Assembly (NCBI GenBank): GCA_030522415.1
Contig: CM060118.1
Location: forward strand, 14,574,651-14,638,650
Direction of reading: 5' to 3'
Length of the DNA: 64,000 nt
Source of the DNA: Channallabes apus
Lineage: Eukaryota; Chordata; Actinopteri; Siluriformes; Clariidae
Positions within the stretch are counted from its first letter, which is position 1; the number at the start of each line of letters is the position of its first letter. The position numbers were made by a program, and so were the translations under genes. A model generated the notes under the pieces. It made no database searches. It was given only the letters and a program-made list of their open reading frames with translations, and was not told the DNA's origin. Of the stretch, positions 35,520 to 49,000 are shown piece by piece.

Positions 35520-38300
35520 TTGCACAGGAGGCTTTGCTAAGCATATAAAGTGTAGCTCTGGGGTTCAATAAAGGAAAAAATGTATGATAATATTGGACAA
35601 GCCCAAGCCAACATGTTCCTGCATTTCACAGCAGCAGTGCCAAGTCATGTGGTATAAATTAGAAATTTAGAAACCTAAAATTTTCCCTCTTAATTTTTGT
35701 TTAGTTCTGTCTTGTGCAAATGATCATACAAAATTCCAGTGAACATAAACCATATTTAAGATCTATGTTCTCCTTTAAAGCAGGATCATATCACAAAGCA
35801 CTAAAATGCTAACTATTATAGGGCTATTTATGGTTTGTTTGACGGGGTGGAGTAATGGATGAAATTTAGCCCTGTGGTCACATTTCCACATTGTAACGTG
35901 CAATTCATGTGACAGTTCATTCTCGTCTGCTTTTTAATAAGTCATGTCATGTTCTACTAGTACGTTTGTTCAAAATATTCTTCACTTAGTAATGACTGGC
36001 ATGAGCACCGTCATTCTGTAACACAGAGCTATGAATTTATGCAACTTGTGAGTTTAAGGAGCATGATCCCTTAGTAAATATAAAATAATCTCATGAACTC
36101 TGTTACCCTTTCCACCAGCTGGAGACTGTGTTTTAACATAGGAGTGCAGCTGTTTGGATATAAATCTTGCTCTTATGCGGGGAAAATTATTTAACAGGAA
36201 ATGAGGCCAGTCAGAACTCAGTAACAAAGGTTACTGATTTTTTTTTTTTACATAAATGTATTCCTTTATCTGTTTTAGTTATGTTTATTTGCCTCTTTCA
36301 CCCCATTTCCAAGTGCAGGCTTCCTTCAGAGTATGAATTTATGTGACGTGCATAAAAGAGAAGGTTGTTCTTGGAATGGTTCTGGTATTTCATCTGTGTC
36401 TCTGCATGCTTTTACCTGGAGTCATTTGAAATGTAGCATTTTTACTTGACAATAATCAGTTTACCATGAAAAGCTTTACTTAATACTGACATTATACAGT
36501 ATCACCATGGCAATGTTTAAAATGGCTAGTACCTCTAATATCAGGTTACTGAAGTCTGAATCATCCCAGGAGTTATTGGAAAAAAAAACTTAATCCAAGA
36601 TCTAAAAATAAAACTGAATAATGCAAACCATATAACAATTAGAATAATACTATCATACCATTAACGTTGCTTACAATTCCAGGCTTTAAATTTTTTCCCC
36701 ATTAAAACGCTACATAGAGATGCTAATTCTAATTCTGTTTTTTGTCGAAGTATGTAGGGATATTGAGCAAGCAAATTCTAATGGTGTGAAAAAGCTCAAA
36801 GGACAAAGAAATGCCCTTTATGAACTCTGACCTCTTGGGCTCCTGTTTGTCCAACTGTCTTAAAGCCAGTGGCCTGTAAACAGAAGCTTTTCTCTGCAGT
36901 TTTTGTTTTTCCCCCTTCTTTTCTCTGTCTAAGTATTATAAATCATTCCTTCATAGTATTTATTTCAAGCTTTGTTAAATAAGCTTGACCAAGCGTTTTC
37001 ACTCAAACCTAGGCCTTGCCCATTGAACTGCAGACAAGTGAAGCAAACAGATTTTTTTTCTTGTGTTTCCTTGTTTGTTCAGAGTGAGTCACTAGATCTA
37101 AATATTTCAGGTTCTTTCTTCAACCTTCAGCTCTGATCTACCATGGCACATATAGGGTTGGTCAGTCTTTACTGCAGCTCTAGATGTTTTCTCATGAAGT
37201 GCAAAAGTAAGCCAAAAGGGTGCTATTGTTGCTGGTTACGGGTTTCAATAAATCATTACCAAATCCAGAATCCTGTTTGAATCCAGTTTATGAACCATCT
37301 GCATCAACACCATTTATAAGGACCAATGTATACAGTACACTGCATTTGAGCACGTTTCCCCTGTTGGATTACCGAGAAATTTCCATTATCTGCTTACTTC
37401 TCAGGTGTCTTTATGATCTGCTTAGTTAGATTAACTGTGAGCTGTGCTTACAGTATTTACTCAATGGATCAAATGCATTGTATCACAGCACAGCATAGGT
37501 GAAAATATAGTTCCTCAGGCATACACAGCGGCTGTGAGAAGGCTTTGTAAATCAATTCTCTCTCAGCAAAACAACACCCACTGGCATGTAATGTACTAAC
37601 CAAACAATACATACAAACCTGTTCCTTCAGAAACTCAAGGAAACTCAAGGTTCTCTGTAATTTTCTGCAGTTAGGTCGAATAATATAGGATTTAGTCAAA
37701 AACAAAAAGCAGCAATTGTGTGCCTACACTTAAATGTAATAAGTAAAATGTAACTTTATTTTCGAAGATCCTCTTTATGATTTCTATACATCACTGTAAA
37801 CATGCACCAAGTCAATTCACGCACTCAGGATGAACTCGTGTTACAGCATCTGGTGTTAAGCATGTAAATGTGAATACTCTCCTTTGAATATCTTTGTGCT
37901 TTAGCTCTTAAACTTCTACACTGTCATTGGCATTATGCAGAAATCTAAATACAAACCTTGTGGTATGGTGATACCTCCTTTCTAGATCAGTTGTATTCTC
38001 ATAAACTGCGTTTAATGCTTATATTATGTTTAATGTAACACCTTTATCAAGCCTGCATGGAAAATGCTATTTCATTTCACTGTGATTATTTGAGAAAATC
38101 ACAGAGACAAATGAAACCATATGTATACCTTGCAATGCAAAGAATAAACGTGAAAAATAAAAAAGAATCTATGGGAAATATATATTCCCCGGCATTGAGC
38201 ACATCAGGCAATAGAGTCTGTTGTTTCTATAGTAATGGTGGTTTTTATGGGGTCAGGTTGCTAGCTCGTCCTCCTTCCTCATCTGGACTTTAGGGCTGGG
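35520..38300. other. Intergenic, no gene seen
   Basis: Largely unique A/T-rich DNA. None of the open frames shows homology I recognise or a splice-compatible series. Conserved regulatory elements could be here but cannot be told apart without alignment. Confidence 0.5.
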
Positions 38301-38304
38301 AATG

Positions 38305-38435
38305 GCAGAGTGATTCTGTATGCGGATAGGGTAAAGGGCCTAGCACAACAGCGGCACCCAGGTGATGGTGGAGCTCAAACTCCAGACCCTTTGATCAGCA
38401 ACCCAGAGCATCAATCTCCTGAGCCACCCCTGACA
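38305..38435 (-). repeat. tRNA-derived SINE of a second family
   Basis: Read on the minus strand: CAGGGGTGGCTCAGGAGATT, a tRNA-like A box, then 'gggttgctgatcaaagggtc' and 'gtttgagctccaccatcacc'. This is a different head from the abundant family and is related in layout to the copy at 50503. Confidence 0.7.
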
Positions 38436-38919
38436 TTGGAAATAAAATGACATCGAAAAAATATATTATGTGAAACAATTAAAATAAAAGTGCATTCATA
38501 TATTATGCATATATTATGCCATATGCAAAAATTCGTGAAGTGTCCAAAAACCTCATGTTCATGCAGTTCACGCGACTCGTCTGTGAGGGAGACCACCTAC
38601 TGAACTTGAGAACTGTTTAATTACATCCTGGATTTTATTAGCAAATCCTTGACTGAATCCATTGTTGTTCGTAAAGCCTTCATTCCTGTCAAAGAACACC
38701 ATAAAAAAACTCCTTCCTCTGATCGGGCTCTCTAGAGTATTAAATATTCACTATTTAGACCTAATTATAATAAAACGTTGTCAGTTTCCATGGCAGGGAC
38801 ACTGCTGAGGGACAGGGATCTCAGGAAGAAGATTGCTGAATATTTAATGAAAGTGCTCTTTTTAGTTAGCATAGGAAGACCGAGTAGTCTTTTTAGTCAG
38901 CATACAAAGCTGAGACCCC

Positions 38920-38928
<9 letters not shown>

Positions 38929-38959
<31 letters not shown>

Positions 38960-39013
38960 GACTCCAAATGTCAAATACATAGAGGGATCCCAGAGTGAAA
39001 CGGTTTGGCTTTC

Positions 39014-39109
<96 letters not shown>
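38929..39109. repeat. Compound (CT)n and (CA)n microsatellite
   Basis: (TC)n at about 38926-38955 and about 47 CA units at 39016-39109. Long Thr-His or Cys-Val frames across it are artefacts. Confidence 0.95.
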
Positions 39110-39111
<2 letters not shown>

Positions 39112-39224
39112 AGTTTATTAAGGTAAACATTAGTGCTTGTATTTCTTTTACATTTCTAACACACCTGAACTCATTACCGTTACTAGAAAATCTACCATCC
39201 ATATCTAAATCACATATTCTGTAT

Positions 39225-39610
39225 AGGATCACACTGGCCTGGAGCCTACACCAGCAAACTGTAGCAACCCATCATAAGTAGACACACTCAAACACCAAAC
39301 ATCATATACCAAGGGCAATATGGACATTTCGATACCATGTCTTGGATTTTGGGAGGAAACCCAGCAATAATTGGCATAATATTTTAGGAATACTTAGGAA
39401 TTAAGTAAGTTAGGAATTAACTTTTAAACAAATTGTTGACACCTTAATTGGTGAACCTAAATGTAGAGTTGTATGTTAGAAATTCTAGAACACAGAATCC
39501 CTGTGATGGATTGTCACCCCATCTAGGGTGTACCCCGCCTCGTGACCCTAATCCCCCCGCTCCCCCCGACTCTGTATACAGCATAAAGCGTTATAGATGA
39601 TGAGTGAGTG
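39225..39610. repeat. Two SINE fragments
   Basis: 39225-39365 is a worn minus-strand core ('cactggcctggagcctacac', 'ttggattttgggaggaaacc'). 39495-39610 is a plus-strand 3' end ('gatggattgtcaccccatct', 'agcataaagcgttatagatg') with a GAGT tail. Confidence 0.6.
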
Positions 39611-39614
39611 AGTA

Positions 39615-41485
39615 GAACATATAATATCCATAAAAATACCTGTACTTAAATTTACTTGGCTGAATAGTCTGTATTCTGGAAATGTTTTCTAAAAATTGTG
39701 TTTATGGAAGGTTATTTTATATATTTTAAATTGTATCTTTTTAGATTTTATTTAAGTATTACATCACGTAAAAAAATAAACTCTGCAAAAAGTGTCTACA
39801 GCAATTTATTGCTTCATTAAGAAATACTGTTTCCATTACTAAAATATTCACTATTATTTCTAAAGCACTCAGTGCAACAGTAGCCTTTCCCACTCATCCT
39901 GCCCACCCAGTAATAACTCCTCTACATCCAAATTAGATATGATCTATGTTGTTTGCATTTAATTTCTTCTACAGTTATGTGGTGTTAAAAGAAAATAAAA
40001 AAAGCTATTTTGGTAATGCAATATCCCAAGTGACATGTTCAGCACTTAACATTGAGCAACGGTTCATTTCCACACCACTTTTTCACTGACAAATCATTAT
40101 CTTGACAGTGTCCATGCTGCATGATCATTACAAACAAGATTAGATGTTTTTTATGTTTTTAATATCCCACTGTTATAATAAATTGGTGTCATCAGACAAT
40201 GTCAAAGTGTAAGAACAATGAAAATCAAGTGTTTGCCCTGAGGAAATAAAACGATATCGAAAATAACAGCAGGAAGGAGTAAGAGCAAGGGACAAGAGGG
40301 ACTGTCTAAGGCCTCGAAGCGAACAGTCTGGAATTGTGAATTGATTAATGCAGGCTGAATCCATTAGCTAATGAAATCTGTCTGGACAAGAATGCGTTTT
40401 ATGGAGAACCTGCCTCACCTCTTTGTCCCATATCTGTTGATGGGGGTTGTTCAGAGAATTGCATGGCTCTTACACTATTTCATGCTATCTGTCATTGTCT
40501 GCCAGTAATATATTTTTCTATTTATGTCCATATGGTTTCCGTGCTGAGAGGCAGAGAGGCCTCTAGAGTTTATGCAGATGCAATAAACTAATGAACCAGA
40601 TATTCCCATGAAACCTGGAAGCCTGTGTGAAAAGGAACAATTTACCTGAGCCTATGAGAGCTCACTGTAAGGCTTTGACCTTGCCTCACTCTTTGTGCTT
40701 CACACATAATTTGATAATTTTCACTGCATTGTCCAAGAATACATTCTGCTCACTAAGTGAGTTCTTTGGTACCCTGAGTAATTAGCGTCATGTTACGATA
40801 TTAAGACAAATGCTCAGATGCCTCCTCTGCTCTTAAAGATAAGTACGAAGCATAATGATTTTTAAACTTAATTTAAAAGATTCAAAGATTATTTTTGATA
40901 AACAAGTACTTACTGTACAATGACTGACTGTGAGTAAGAAAATTATAAAAGTAAAGTGAAATCAGACACTTTCAATGTATGAGCAGGACTAATGATAAAC
41001 TAGCCCAGAGAGAATGCAAGATTCAGATTTTATTAACTAAGGCAGTGCTAATGCATGAATCCACTGAATGTCTTTGTGGCTATAGTAAGTGGAAATGCCT
41101 CTGCAAAGCGCATGAAAGGAGCATCAGACGTGAGATTGTTTTCCAATTACTGTCTTTGTCTGGTCTTGTTGGTTACCTTAAAGAAGGTCTGAGATTGATG
41201 GCAACAACCCCCCTCCCGCCCCCAAATGCACCCCCCCACCCACACTAACACAATGACAGGTTAAGCATATTAAGCTGTACTATTGTACAGTTGTTTTGAT
41301 ATTTTTCAGGAAAAAATGTAAAATAACAATGTTTCATGTACTCTTAAATTTTCCATATTTTTAAGATTTGCATAAAAAGTTAAGAAGGCATCTTTGTGTT
41401 GACCTTTTTTTGAGGTTTATATGACTCAATTCTATGATGGCTTAACAATTCTAAGACTGGTCTGACAATAATTAATTTAGAAAGG
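39615..41485. other. Intergenic, no gene seen
   Basis: No recognisable coding exon or mobile element. The stretch 40380-40760 is less A/T-rich and could be conserved non-coding DNA, but that is only an impression. Confidence 0.45.
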
Positions 41486-41487
41486 AC

Positions 41488-41573
41488 TATTATATTATAT
41501 TATATTATATTATATTATATTATATTATATTATATTATATTATATTATATTATATTATATTATATTATATTAT
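41488..41573. repeat. (TATTA)n pentanucleotide array
   Basis: About 17 near-perfect TATTA units. The array resumes at 41863-41884 on the far side of a SINE. Confidence 0.95.
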
Positions 41574-41862
41574 TCATTCATTTTCTATACCGCTTAATCC
41601 TGTGTTCAGGGTCGCAGGAGACTTCGGGCACTAGGCGGTGTACACCCTGGACAGGGTGCCAATCCATCGCAGGGCACACACACACACATACACACACTCA
41701 CACACCCAATCACACACTACGGGCAATTTAGGAACGCCAATTAGCCTAACATGCATATCTTTGGACTGTGGGAGGAAACCGGAGTACCCGGAGGAAACCC
41801 ACCAAGCACGGGGAGAACATGCAAACTCCATGCACACAGAGACGGGAATCGAGCCTGGCCGG
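41570..41862 (-). repeat. SINE inside a TATTA array
   Basis: Minus-strand copy: (TTCA) tail, 'ctataccgcttaatcctgtg', conserved core, ending within the B-box region at 'gagcctggccgggaa'. The tRNA-like 5' head is missing and part of the tail region is deleted. TATTA repeats flank both sides. Confidence 0.9.
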
Positions 41863-42099
41863 GAAATATATTATATTATATTATAATAAAAAATTTGACA
41901 GTAGCTAAATCATGCATAGGTTACATTGCTATTAAATATTTAATCACATGTAAGAAATAACTCTTGCTCATATTAAAGATGTGTTGCTAAATAGTGTTAT
42001 GAATAGGCTAGAATAATGTCACACTGCCACCTGGTGATATACTGTGACATTACACTTAAAATTCTCTGAGTTCATGTCTGTCTTCATTTTAATCCAAGT

Positions 42100-42245
42100 A
42101 CTGGAGAAACAGATGCGTCTTGAGTCGTCGTTTAAAGATAGTCAAAGTCTCTGCTGTATGGACATCTAGAGGAAGTTCGTTCCACCACCTAGGTGCCGGA
42201 ACAGAAAAGAGCCTGGATGAATTTTAGTTGAGAGAAGCTCTTTAA
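42100..42245 (+). repeat. Probable dispersed repeat fragment
   Basis: The text 'gtcttgagtcgtcgtttaaa' and 'gttcgttccaccacctaggt' recurs in fish genomes in my experience of such sequences, but I cannot name the family. No coding content. Confidence 0.35.
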
Positions 42246-42739
42246 TTCAATTGTTTGTTCTCCTGTTAAAATTCTTTTGATGTGAAAAAGTTAAAAGATA
42301 AATCATGCTGGATAAAATAAACAAAAACATCTCAGGGTAAAAAAAAACCTTATATACTTAGAAAGCCTAGTTGCAAAGCAGTTATGTTTTGAAGTAATTA
42401 ACATAAACCTGTTTCTAATTAAGTAGTTGTTATTAACACCAGATATACAGAAGATCATCTGTTTCCATAAGATTCCATGATTTCAGTCATACTCCACAAA
42501 CAGCTTACAAAAATTCTGGGGAGGTCACTGTCAAAATTATCAATGAGGAAAAGGTTACAAAAGAATATAGGTGCATGGAACATGAGGTCCTTTATATTCT
42601 TTTTATTTAAATAAATTGTTATAATAGACGTACAAAGAAGAAAAAGCTGGAACAGGGAATACACAAATGAAAGCCATCATTAACTAGGTCATTACAAATA
42701 ATATGACATGTAGGAATATTTATGTACTGGTCACTATAT

Positions 42740-43005
42740 GTGTCAGCACTCTCTCGTATCCTTCAGAGTGGGGTAGTTTGGCTAGATACAAGACCCTAAG
42801 GCAGTTTACTCCACAAAGAATGGTGGCGGCAGCATCATCATTCTATAGAACTGCGTCTCTTCCAGCACACTAACCACCCAAAGTGGTTACAGGTCCAACT
42901 GTGATCTCAGATCTAAATCAGATGAAAAAACATTTGAATGACTTGAAGTGGACTGAGGCTGGGAGATCCCCTTGCAATTTGATAGCCCTGGGGTTAGAGT
43001 AAGTA
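42740..43005 (+). mobile_element. Tc1-like transposon fragment
   Basis: 'gagtggggtagtttggctag' and 'ccacaaagaatggtggcggc' correspond to the transposase region before the second catalytic Asp (a worn NGGGSIM-type block), and 'ctgggagatccccttgcaat' to the C-terminal part. Related to 14503-15240. Ends are not defined. Confidence 0.5.
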
Positions 43006-43009
43006 ACAT

Positions 43010-44335
43010 ATTTACCACCATGTTTGAAATAACTCTTCATTCTTTTTTTTTATTTTTATGAACTTTAATAAATGATTTACTGAACATCCTGGGTAGTACA
43101 CATGCCCAACACAAATGAAAATCATCATGGGTGACATATACTTTATACTTGAATATACTTTAATATACTTTATACTTCAATATACTTTAAATGAATGCAT
43201 GGATTTTACATATACATATGTATTGCTCCCTATTGTGCAGAAGAGGTTGTCTCCTTGCTTTCTGTGATTAAATAGCAATTTCATCTGAACATGCAAAAGT
43301 ACAACAAGTGATTTGAAAAAATTTAATGCGTGACTTCTTTGCATTGGGTCAGGTTATTATATATTTTTCCAACATTAGGCAAGTTTCTTTATTTATGAAT
43401 AAAATTTAATTTAAGGAAATAAAGGGAAACAATTGGTAAAGAAAGACACTTTCCCATAAAAAATGTGATTAATCATGGAATCACTCAATGTTAGAAATGT
43501 AAAGAAAAAGGCTTCTTCAAGGTTCATTAGATAATCAAGGGTTATTTCTAAATAGGAACTACTCAATTGTATGAATTACAGTATATTAAAGGGTTTAATG
43601 GTTGATAATGTTACTCACTGTATTTTCAAAAAGTGTATTGTGTTATTATTTATCAATATACAGTAGAAATGGTTAATGTGGTTAAATGGTTAAAATTACT
43701 AGCAATTTACCTACATCAGAATAATTCATAGTTAGGGTATTAGGCGATCTGATAAATTCCCACTGGAAAACACACCGCTGTGGCTAGATCTTTGAAACAA
43801 CCAAATATGTAAAGTAAATATGTTTTGGTAATTTCTGACATCTACATTTTAAACATTTATATTTTTAGGCATAGAATTTTTTCTTTAATTAAGTTGTTGG
43901 AAAGTCATGAACTGTAGTGAAACAGACATAAATTCACTGAAAAATAAATCAGGTATTCAATAATTTAATTCAACATTAAAATTAAATTAAGAGAATTTCC
44001 AAACAAATAAAATATGTAAGGTGAATAAAATGAATAATAATTTGTTCAGAGTTTAAAATGATTACATAGAATTAAATACATTAGAAACTTCATTTATTTT
44101 AGTAAAATAGACATGATTATGTAAATGCTACGTGAGATCAGAAATTTCAGAATATCAGAAATCAGAGATCAGAAAATCAGAAATTTTTTTAAATGTTCCT
44201 AATGGTATGTCACATCACCATCAAAACAGAGAAGAAGTATTTCACACCTTCGAAGGTGATGGTGTACAAAGTGTTAAAATGTTAAAAAACTGAATAACTG
44301 AACATTTATATGTTATAATAATAAATATATGAACA
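43010..44335. other. Intergenic, A/T-rich, no gene seen
   Basis: Contains short tandem 'tatactttaatatacttta' units at 43138-43190. Nothing else is recognised. Confidence 0.5.
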
Positions 44336-44379
44336 AAATATTATATTATATTATATTATATTGTATTATATTATATTAT

Positions 44380-44757
44380 GTGCGGCGCGGTGGTGTAGTG
44401 GTTAGCACTGTCGCCTTGCACCTCCAGGGTCTGGGTTCGATTCCCCGGCCAGGCTCGATTCCCGTCTCTGTGTGCATGGAGTTTGCATGTTCTCCCCGTG
44501 CTTGGTGAGTTTCCTCCGGGTACTCCGGTTTCCTCCCACAGTCCAAAGATATGCAGGTTAGGCTAATTGGCGTTCCTAAATTGCCCGTAGTGTGTGATTG
44601 GGTGTGTGAGTGTGCGTATGAGTGTGTGCCCTGCGATGGATTGGCACCCTGTCCAGGTTGTACCCCGCCTAGTGCCCGAAGTCTCCTGGGATAGGCTCCA
44701 GGTCCCCCGCGACCCTGAACACAGGATTAAGCGGTATAGAAAATGAATGAATGAATG
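44380..44757 (+). repeat. Full-length SINE inside a TATTA array
   Basis: Plus-strand copy with a complete head (GTGGTGTAGTGGTTAGCACT, GGGTTCGATTCCCC) and tail 'attaagcggtatagaaaatg' with (AATG)n. (TATTA)n lies at 44339-44378 and again at 44758-44778. It shares diagnostic bases ('cctagtgcccgaagtctcct') with copies at 41570, 57260 and 59470, so these form one subfamily. Confidence 0.93.
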
Positions 44758-44879
44758 AATATTATATTATATTATATAGTTTAATACTTATAGATAGTTA
44801 TAAAAGTATATGAAGTCATATGTTTCAGTTCAGGAGAAGCTAGAAAATGTAATGTATATGTAATGCACTGCCTTAGTGC

Positions 44880-45420
44880 TACAGTGGAACCTTGTATTAT
44901 GAGCATAATTCGTTCCGGAAGCGGGCTCGTATTCCAAAACACTCGTAAACCAAATTTAATTTTCCAATAAGAAATAATGGAAACTCAAATTATTCGTTCT
45001 ACAGCTCAAAAAAATAAATACACAAAAAAAAATTATACAAAATATAAAGTCAAAATAAAACAAATTAAATAAAAATTAAAATTTTATTTGTCACATACAC
45101 AGTCATACAGAGTACGATATGCAGTGAAATGCTCACACGACTGCCAGTGACCTTAAAAAATAATAAAAGCTTATATATAAGAAAATAAATATGAATAAAC
45201 AAAATACGTTAAAAATAAAATTAACTAGTAAAATATGCTGTACAAAGTAAAATATACTGTAATAAAAGAAATACGTTAGAAAATAAGATTAACTAGTGAA
45301 ATGTACTGTACAAAGTAAAATATACTTTACAAATAAGAACAGAATATCAATATAAGAACAAAATATCAATATAACAAATAACCTGCACTTTACCTTTAAA
45401 TAAAAGCAAAAATAAATCCC
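44880..45420. repeat. Dispersed and tandem repeat fragments
   Basis: 44885-45005 ('gtggaaccttgtattatgag', 'ggctcgtattccaaaacact') and 45085-45160 ('cacatacacagtcatacaga', 'gatatgcagtgaaatgctca') read like fish interspersed repeats of unassigned class. 45195-45330 holds two direct copies of a unit of about 70 bases ('aaatacgttaraaaataara', 'aactagtraaatrtrctgta'). Confidence 0.45.
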
Positions 45421-45499
45421 GACACATAAATACTCACAATCCGAGGTTATACTGTATATTTGAGTTGACCTTGTCCTAATATTTACCTCCTAATATTTC

Positions 45500-45987
45500 T
45501 TTCCAGTTGTGGGACAAATAGGTGGCATAACCTCTGCTGCTTTAATAGCTGAATGTTTTGCAGTAGAGTAAAAATACAGGGACATGAATCACTGATGAGG
45601 ATCAGTGCTGAGAATGTAAAGGTGGTGTCTCAGATCGAGCATCGCCCACTGGCTAATTGTCGTCTGATAAGCTTCGGGCAGCTTAAGGATTTAGAGCGTA
45701 TCATAAGGAACATGAGAGGGTGGGAGAGCCTGTCTACGAATGAAAGGACGAGAGTGGAGGAGGAGGGATTGCCAAAGAGTCAGAGAGAGTGTGTCTGTGT
45801 GTGTGTAAGAAGGATGGTGAATAAAAATGGAGAGATTTAAGGCAAAGTGTGTGTGATATAATGTAAGAATGCGCATTTATTTGTCAGTGTGTCGGATCAG
45901 TGAGGGCATTCAAAGCCAGGTGCTGACTCAAAACGTTCTCGAGGCTGAAGTCTGCTGTCCTGCCTGAAGGAGGGGTGCCGTTGTCGT

Positions 45988-46018
<31 letters not shown>

Positions 46019-46082
46019 TGCACTGAGCTGCTGCTGGAGGCAGGAATAGAGACACTCAGAAACATCCAGACTCCTATAAACC
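45500..46082 (+). promoter_or_regulatory. Likely 5' untranslated/promoter region of the rap1gds1-like gene
   Basis: Precedes the start codon. A (CA)n tract at 45989-46014 lies 70 bases upstream of the ATG and would be in the 5' leader if transcription starts before it. There is no obvious TATA box. The start site itself is not visible from sequence. Confidence 0.35.
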
Positions 46083-46095
46083 ATGGCAGATATGG
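46083..46095 (+). CDS. rap1gds1: rap1gds1-like exon 1
   Basis: ATGGCAGATATGG in a strong start context (AAACCATGG), donor GTAAGT, phase 1 out. Encodes only MADM plus one base. Chosen because it joins exon 2 in frame. Confidence 0.75.
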
Positions 46096-49000
46096 GTAAG
46101 TACTTAAAATGGGTTTATGTAAATCTGTCATAAGAGCTTATGAACCTTAGACTGTGAATGTGTTGCATTGTGCTTTAAGAAAGGGTTGCTGCATCCTAGA
46201 GAGGCTTGTATTTACCTTCTATCTCACCTGACCATATTTCAGCCTGGGTTTGAGATGTGATAAGCTCCACAAGTGGACATGATGAAGTCCCGAGCACCAC
46301 ACCTCCGATAGAATTGGGTCTTAGCCGCTGTGTGACTGTTTAAGGTTTCTTTATGCTGCCATGAAAGCTGCCTGAGCTAATGAGAACCACAGGGAGTCTC
46401 TGCCACACTCAGTTTTTAACTCTTATTGCTCCAGATTCTCATAGCTCTCTGATCTGTGTTTGGGTCTGACCATGGCGGATTAATATCTATTTATACTAAA
46501 AGCCTGCAGTTAGAATCTGGCTGTGTTTAAAAAGCCCAGAACTATGTACTTCTATTTTCACCCTTCTTACCAGGGATTATCTGGGTGATTACTCCTGCGT
46601 GTGCAGACATTCTATCTCTACTCAGTCCTGTCTGTATTGTACGCTGGGCTTGCCTTCAAGAGAAAAAGACATACTGTACAGTATAAGGCAAAGAAGGCTT
46701 TAGTAATCAAAAATAGAACCAATCTCTCTCCATATATTCCTTTAATTCTGTCTCCATTTTTATTGACCTCTGCAAATGGAAAATGGTCATTGATTAATAT
46801 CTCAGTAACAAATCAACGTCAGAGAACTGGAAATGCATTGCAGTCCATTGTATACTGTACAGAGGAACAGAGCGAATGAGTTATTAAATCACGTCTTAAC
46901 GTTCTTGCTTGAATTAACCATTTAAGTGACAATTCAGTCATACATACATCCCGTGTGTTCGGCCTAACTAAAGGTCCAACATAAAAAAAAGCACAAATCT
47001 AGGAAGTAACTTTTATAAAATTTCACAGTAACTCATTGACTCTAATAAACTAAAAATAGATTCTGCATGTGCCTCAGTTCCTTATCAATCAAAATATTCA
47101 TTTGTGCAAGATATGTGTGTTAAACAGTCATTCTATAGACATGTCATTTTATTCCTATTAACAGCTTGCAGACAAGCCTTTGCCCCACTATATATATAAG
47201 TGAATACTTTCCTTGCTGATGTTCTGATGTTCTGCTGTTTCTGCGTTCATGTTTTAGATGCTCTGACTAGGGCTCTGAATGGCATCAGTGTGAGCACTGA
47301 ACTTGTAGAAGAGGAGCTTAAGCCTCATATTGAAACTCTTCTGAATATCTTACTGGAGAAGAGTGAGTCTAGATTTGCATATCCATCTATGCCTCTATCC
47401 TTTCAACCATAACTCAATCCATAAATACATCCACCTCTCCATCCATTTTGAAACTTGTTGTCCATCCATCCATCCAACCATCCATCCATCCATGCATGCA
47501 TGCATCCATCCATCCATCCATCCATCCATCCATCCATCCATCCATCCATATCCTTCCTGACAACCAATCCATTCATAAATCCAAACTAAAACCTGTCTTC
47601 TATTTATTGAAGCATCCTCTATTCCTACATAAATTCATTTCCTTGTCATCCATCCATCCATCCATCCATCCATCCATCCATCCATCCATCCATCCATCCA
47701 TCCATCCAACCACAATGACACTATATAGCACCATACCAGCTAAAGTCTGATACTCTATGTTCTCATCAGACCCATTAGCAAAGGCAGAGTCATATACAAT
47801 CCATATGTGGCCAACATGTGTTGAGACATAAGAGACTTGAGACAGTGAAACACTAATCCATGTTCTTCTTATTATTTTACACCCTACCAGGCAGACTGAT
47901 TGATAGAAAAAGGGAAAATATCAGAAATACAAATAAGAAAAAAAGCAAAGAAGTGTCAGAGAAAAAAAAGGGAGGCCCCTTCTCTCCTTCTACTCTCCTC
48001 TGGTGAAAATTAATTTGTTGTTACTGCCTGTCAGATCCTTAGTAATTTTAGTTGGCAAGTGCATCTAAAAATGGAAAAAACAGACTCCCCCAAAAGCACA
48101 CAATGCCCATGTTGCTATGGCAGCACAGTCAGATCTGACAGCATGACCTGCCTCCTCGGCTGGATGGAGATTTTCAGTTGGGACGCCCACTCTAATGAAA
48201 GATTCCCCTCAGTTTAAGGTTGAGGAAATTCTCCCATGATTTGGCAGTGAGGGCATATCCTCCTGAGAAGCTATTACCAGAATCAAGAGTCAGGGCAGCT
48301 GTGTGAAACAAGGGCTAGGGCAGATAAAAGAGATGGGATAAGCAGAGGATATTTAGAGCAAGTAAAGTTATTGATTGAAGAGGGTAGGAGAGGATGTGCT
48401 GAGCACCTGAGTCTCATTTCAAAGCTTTTCCTCAGTCTCTGCATGTACACGCTTAAAACACGCAGCCATCCCAAAAGACCATGTGTTAAAGTATTAATGC
48501 CAACCTTATGCACACACGCAACATAAACCAGAATCAAAACACATAAAAATAATCTGCTCTCTCTCTCTCTCTCTCTCTCTCCTTAGAAACGGGTGCTGCA
48601 GAGCAGATAGCCTCCAGTGGAATACTGCCCACACTAGCCCAGACTCTGAGACAGAAAGACTCCCTCATATTACAAGTGACACTGTTGGTTGCTGAAATGG
48701 CCAGAGAAGGTAACAGAAACTATCAATATAAATTATTTATTCATACATAATACATTTCCATCTTTGACATGTTGTCCAAAAGAGAATGATCCTGATCTTG
48801 AAATATATACAGTATAAACATTGCTAAATATTGTTGTGGTATGAGTTTGCCTTCATTTTGCTAAACCATACTGCAGCAATATGAGGTGCACAAAAAACCA
48901 CAGACTAGACTGTCAGTTGAGCATCTGTGAAGGAAATAAGATGCAGCTTTGCTGAAATTCATACCATTAAACACAGGCAGTAAAACCAAGATTTTGGAAG

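Noticed and set aside
38778..39113. 111-codon frame across (CT)n and (CA)n
   Set aside because: Ser-Leu and Thr-His runs are microsatellite artefacts.
44390..44445. tRNA gene-like A and B boxes
   Set aside because: The boxes belong to SINE heads; the same sequence with the same downstream core occurs at several sites and does not fold into a full tRNA with an anticodon loop.
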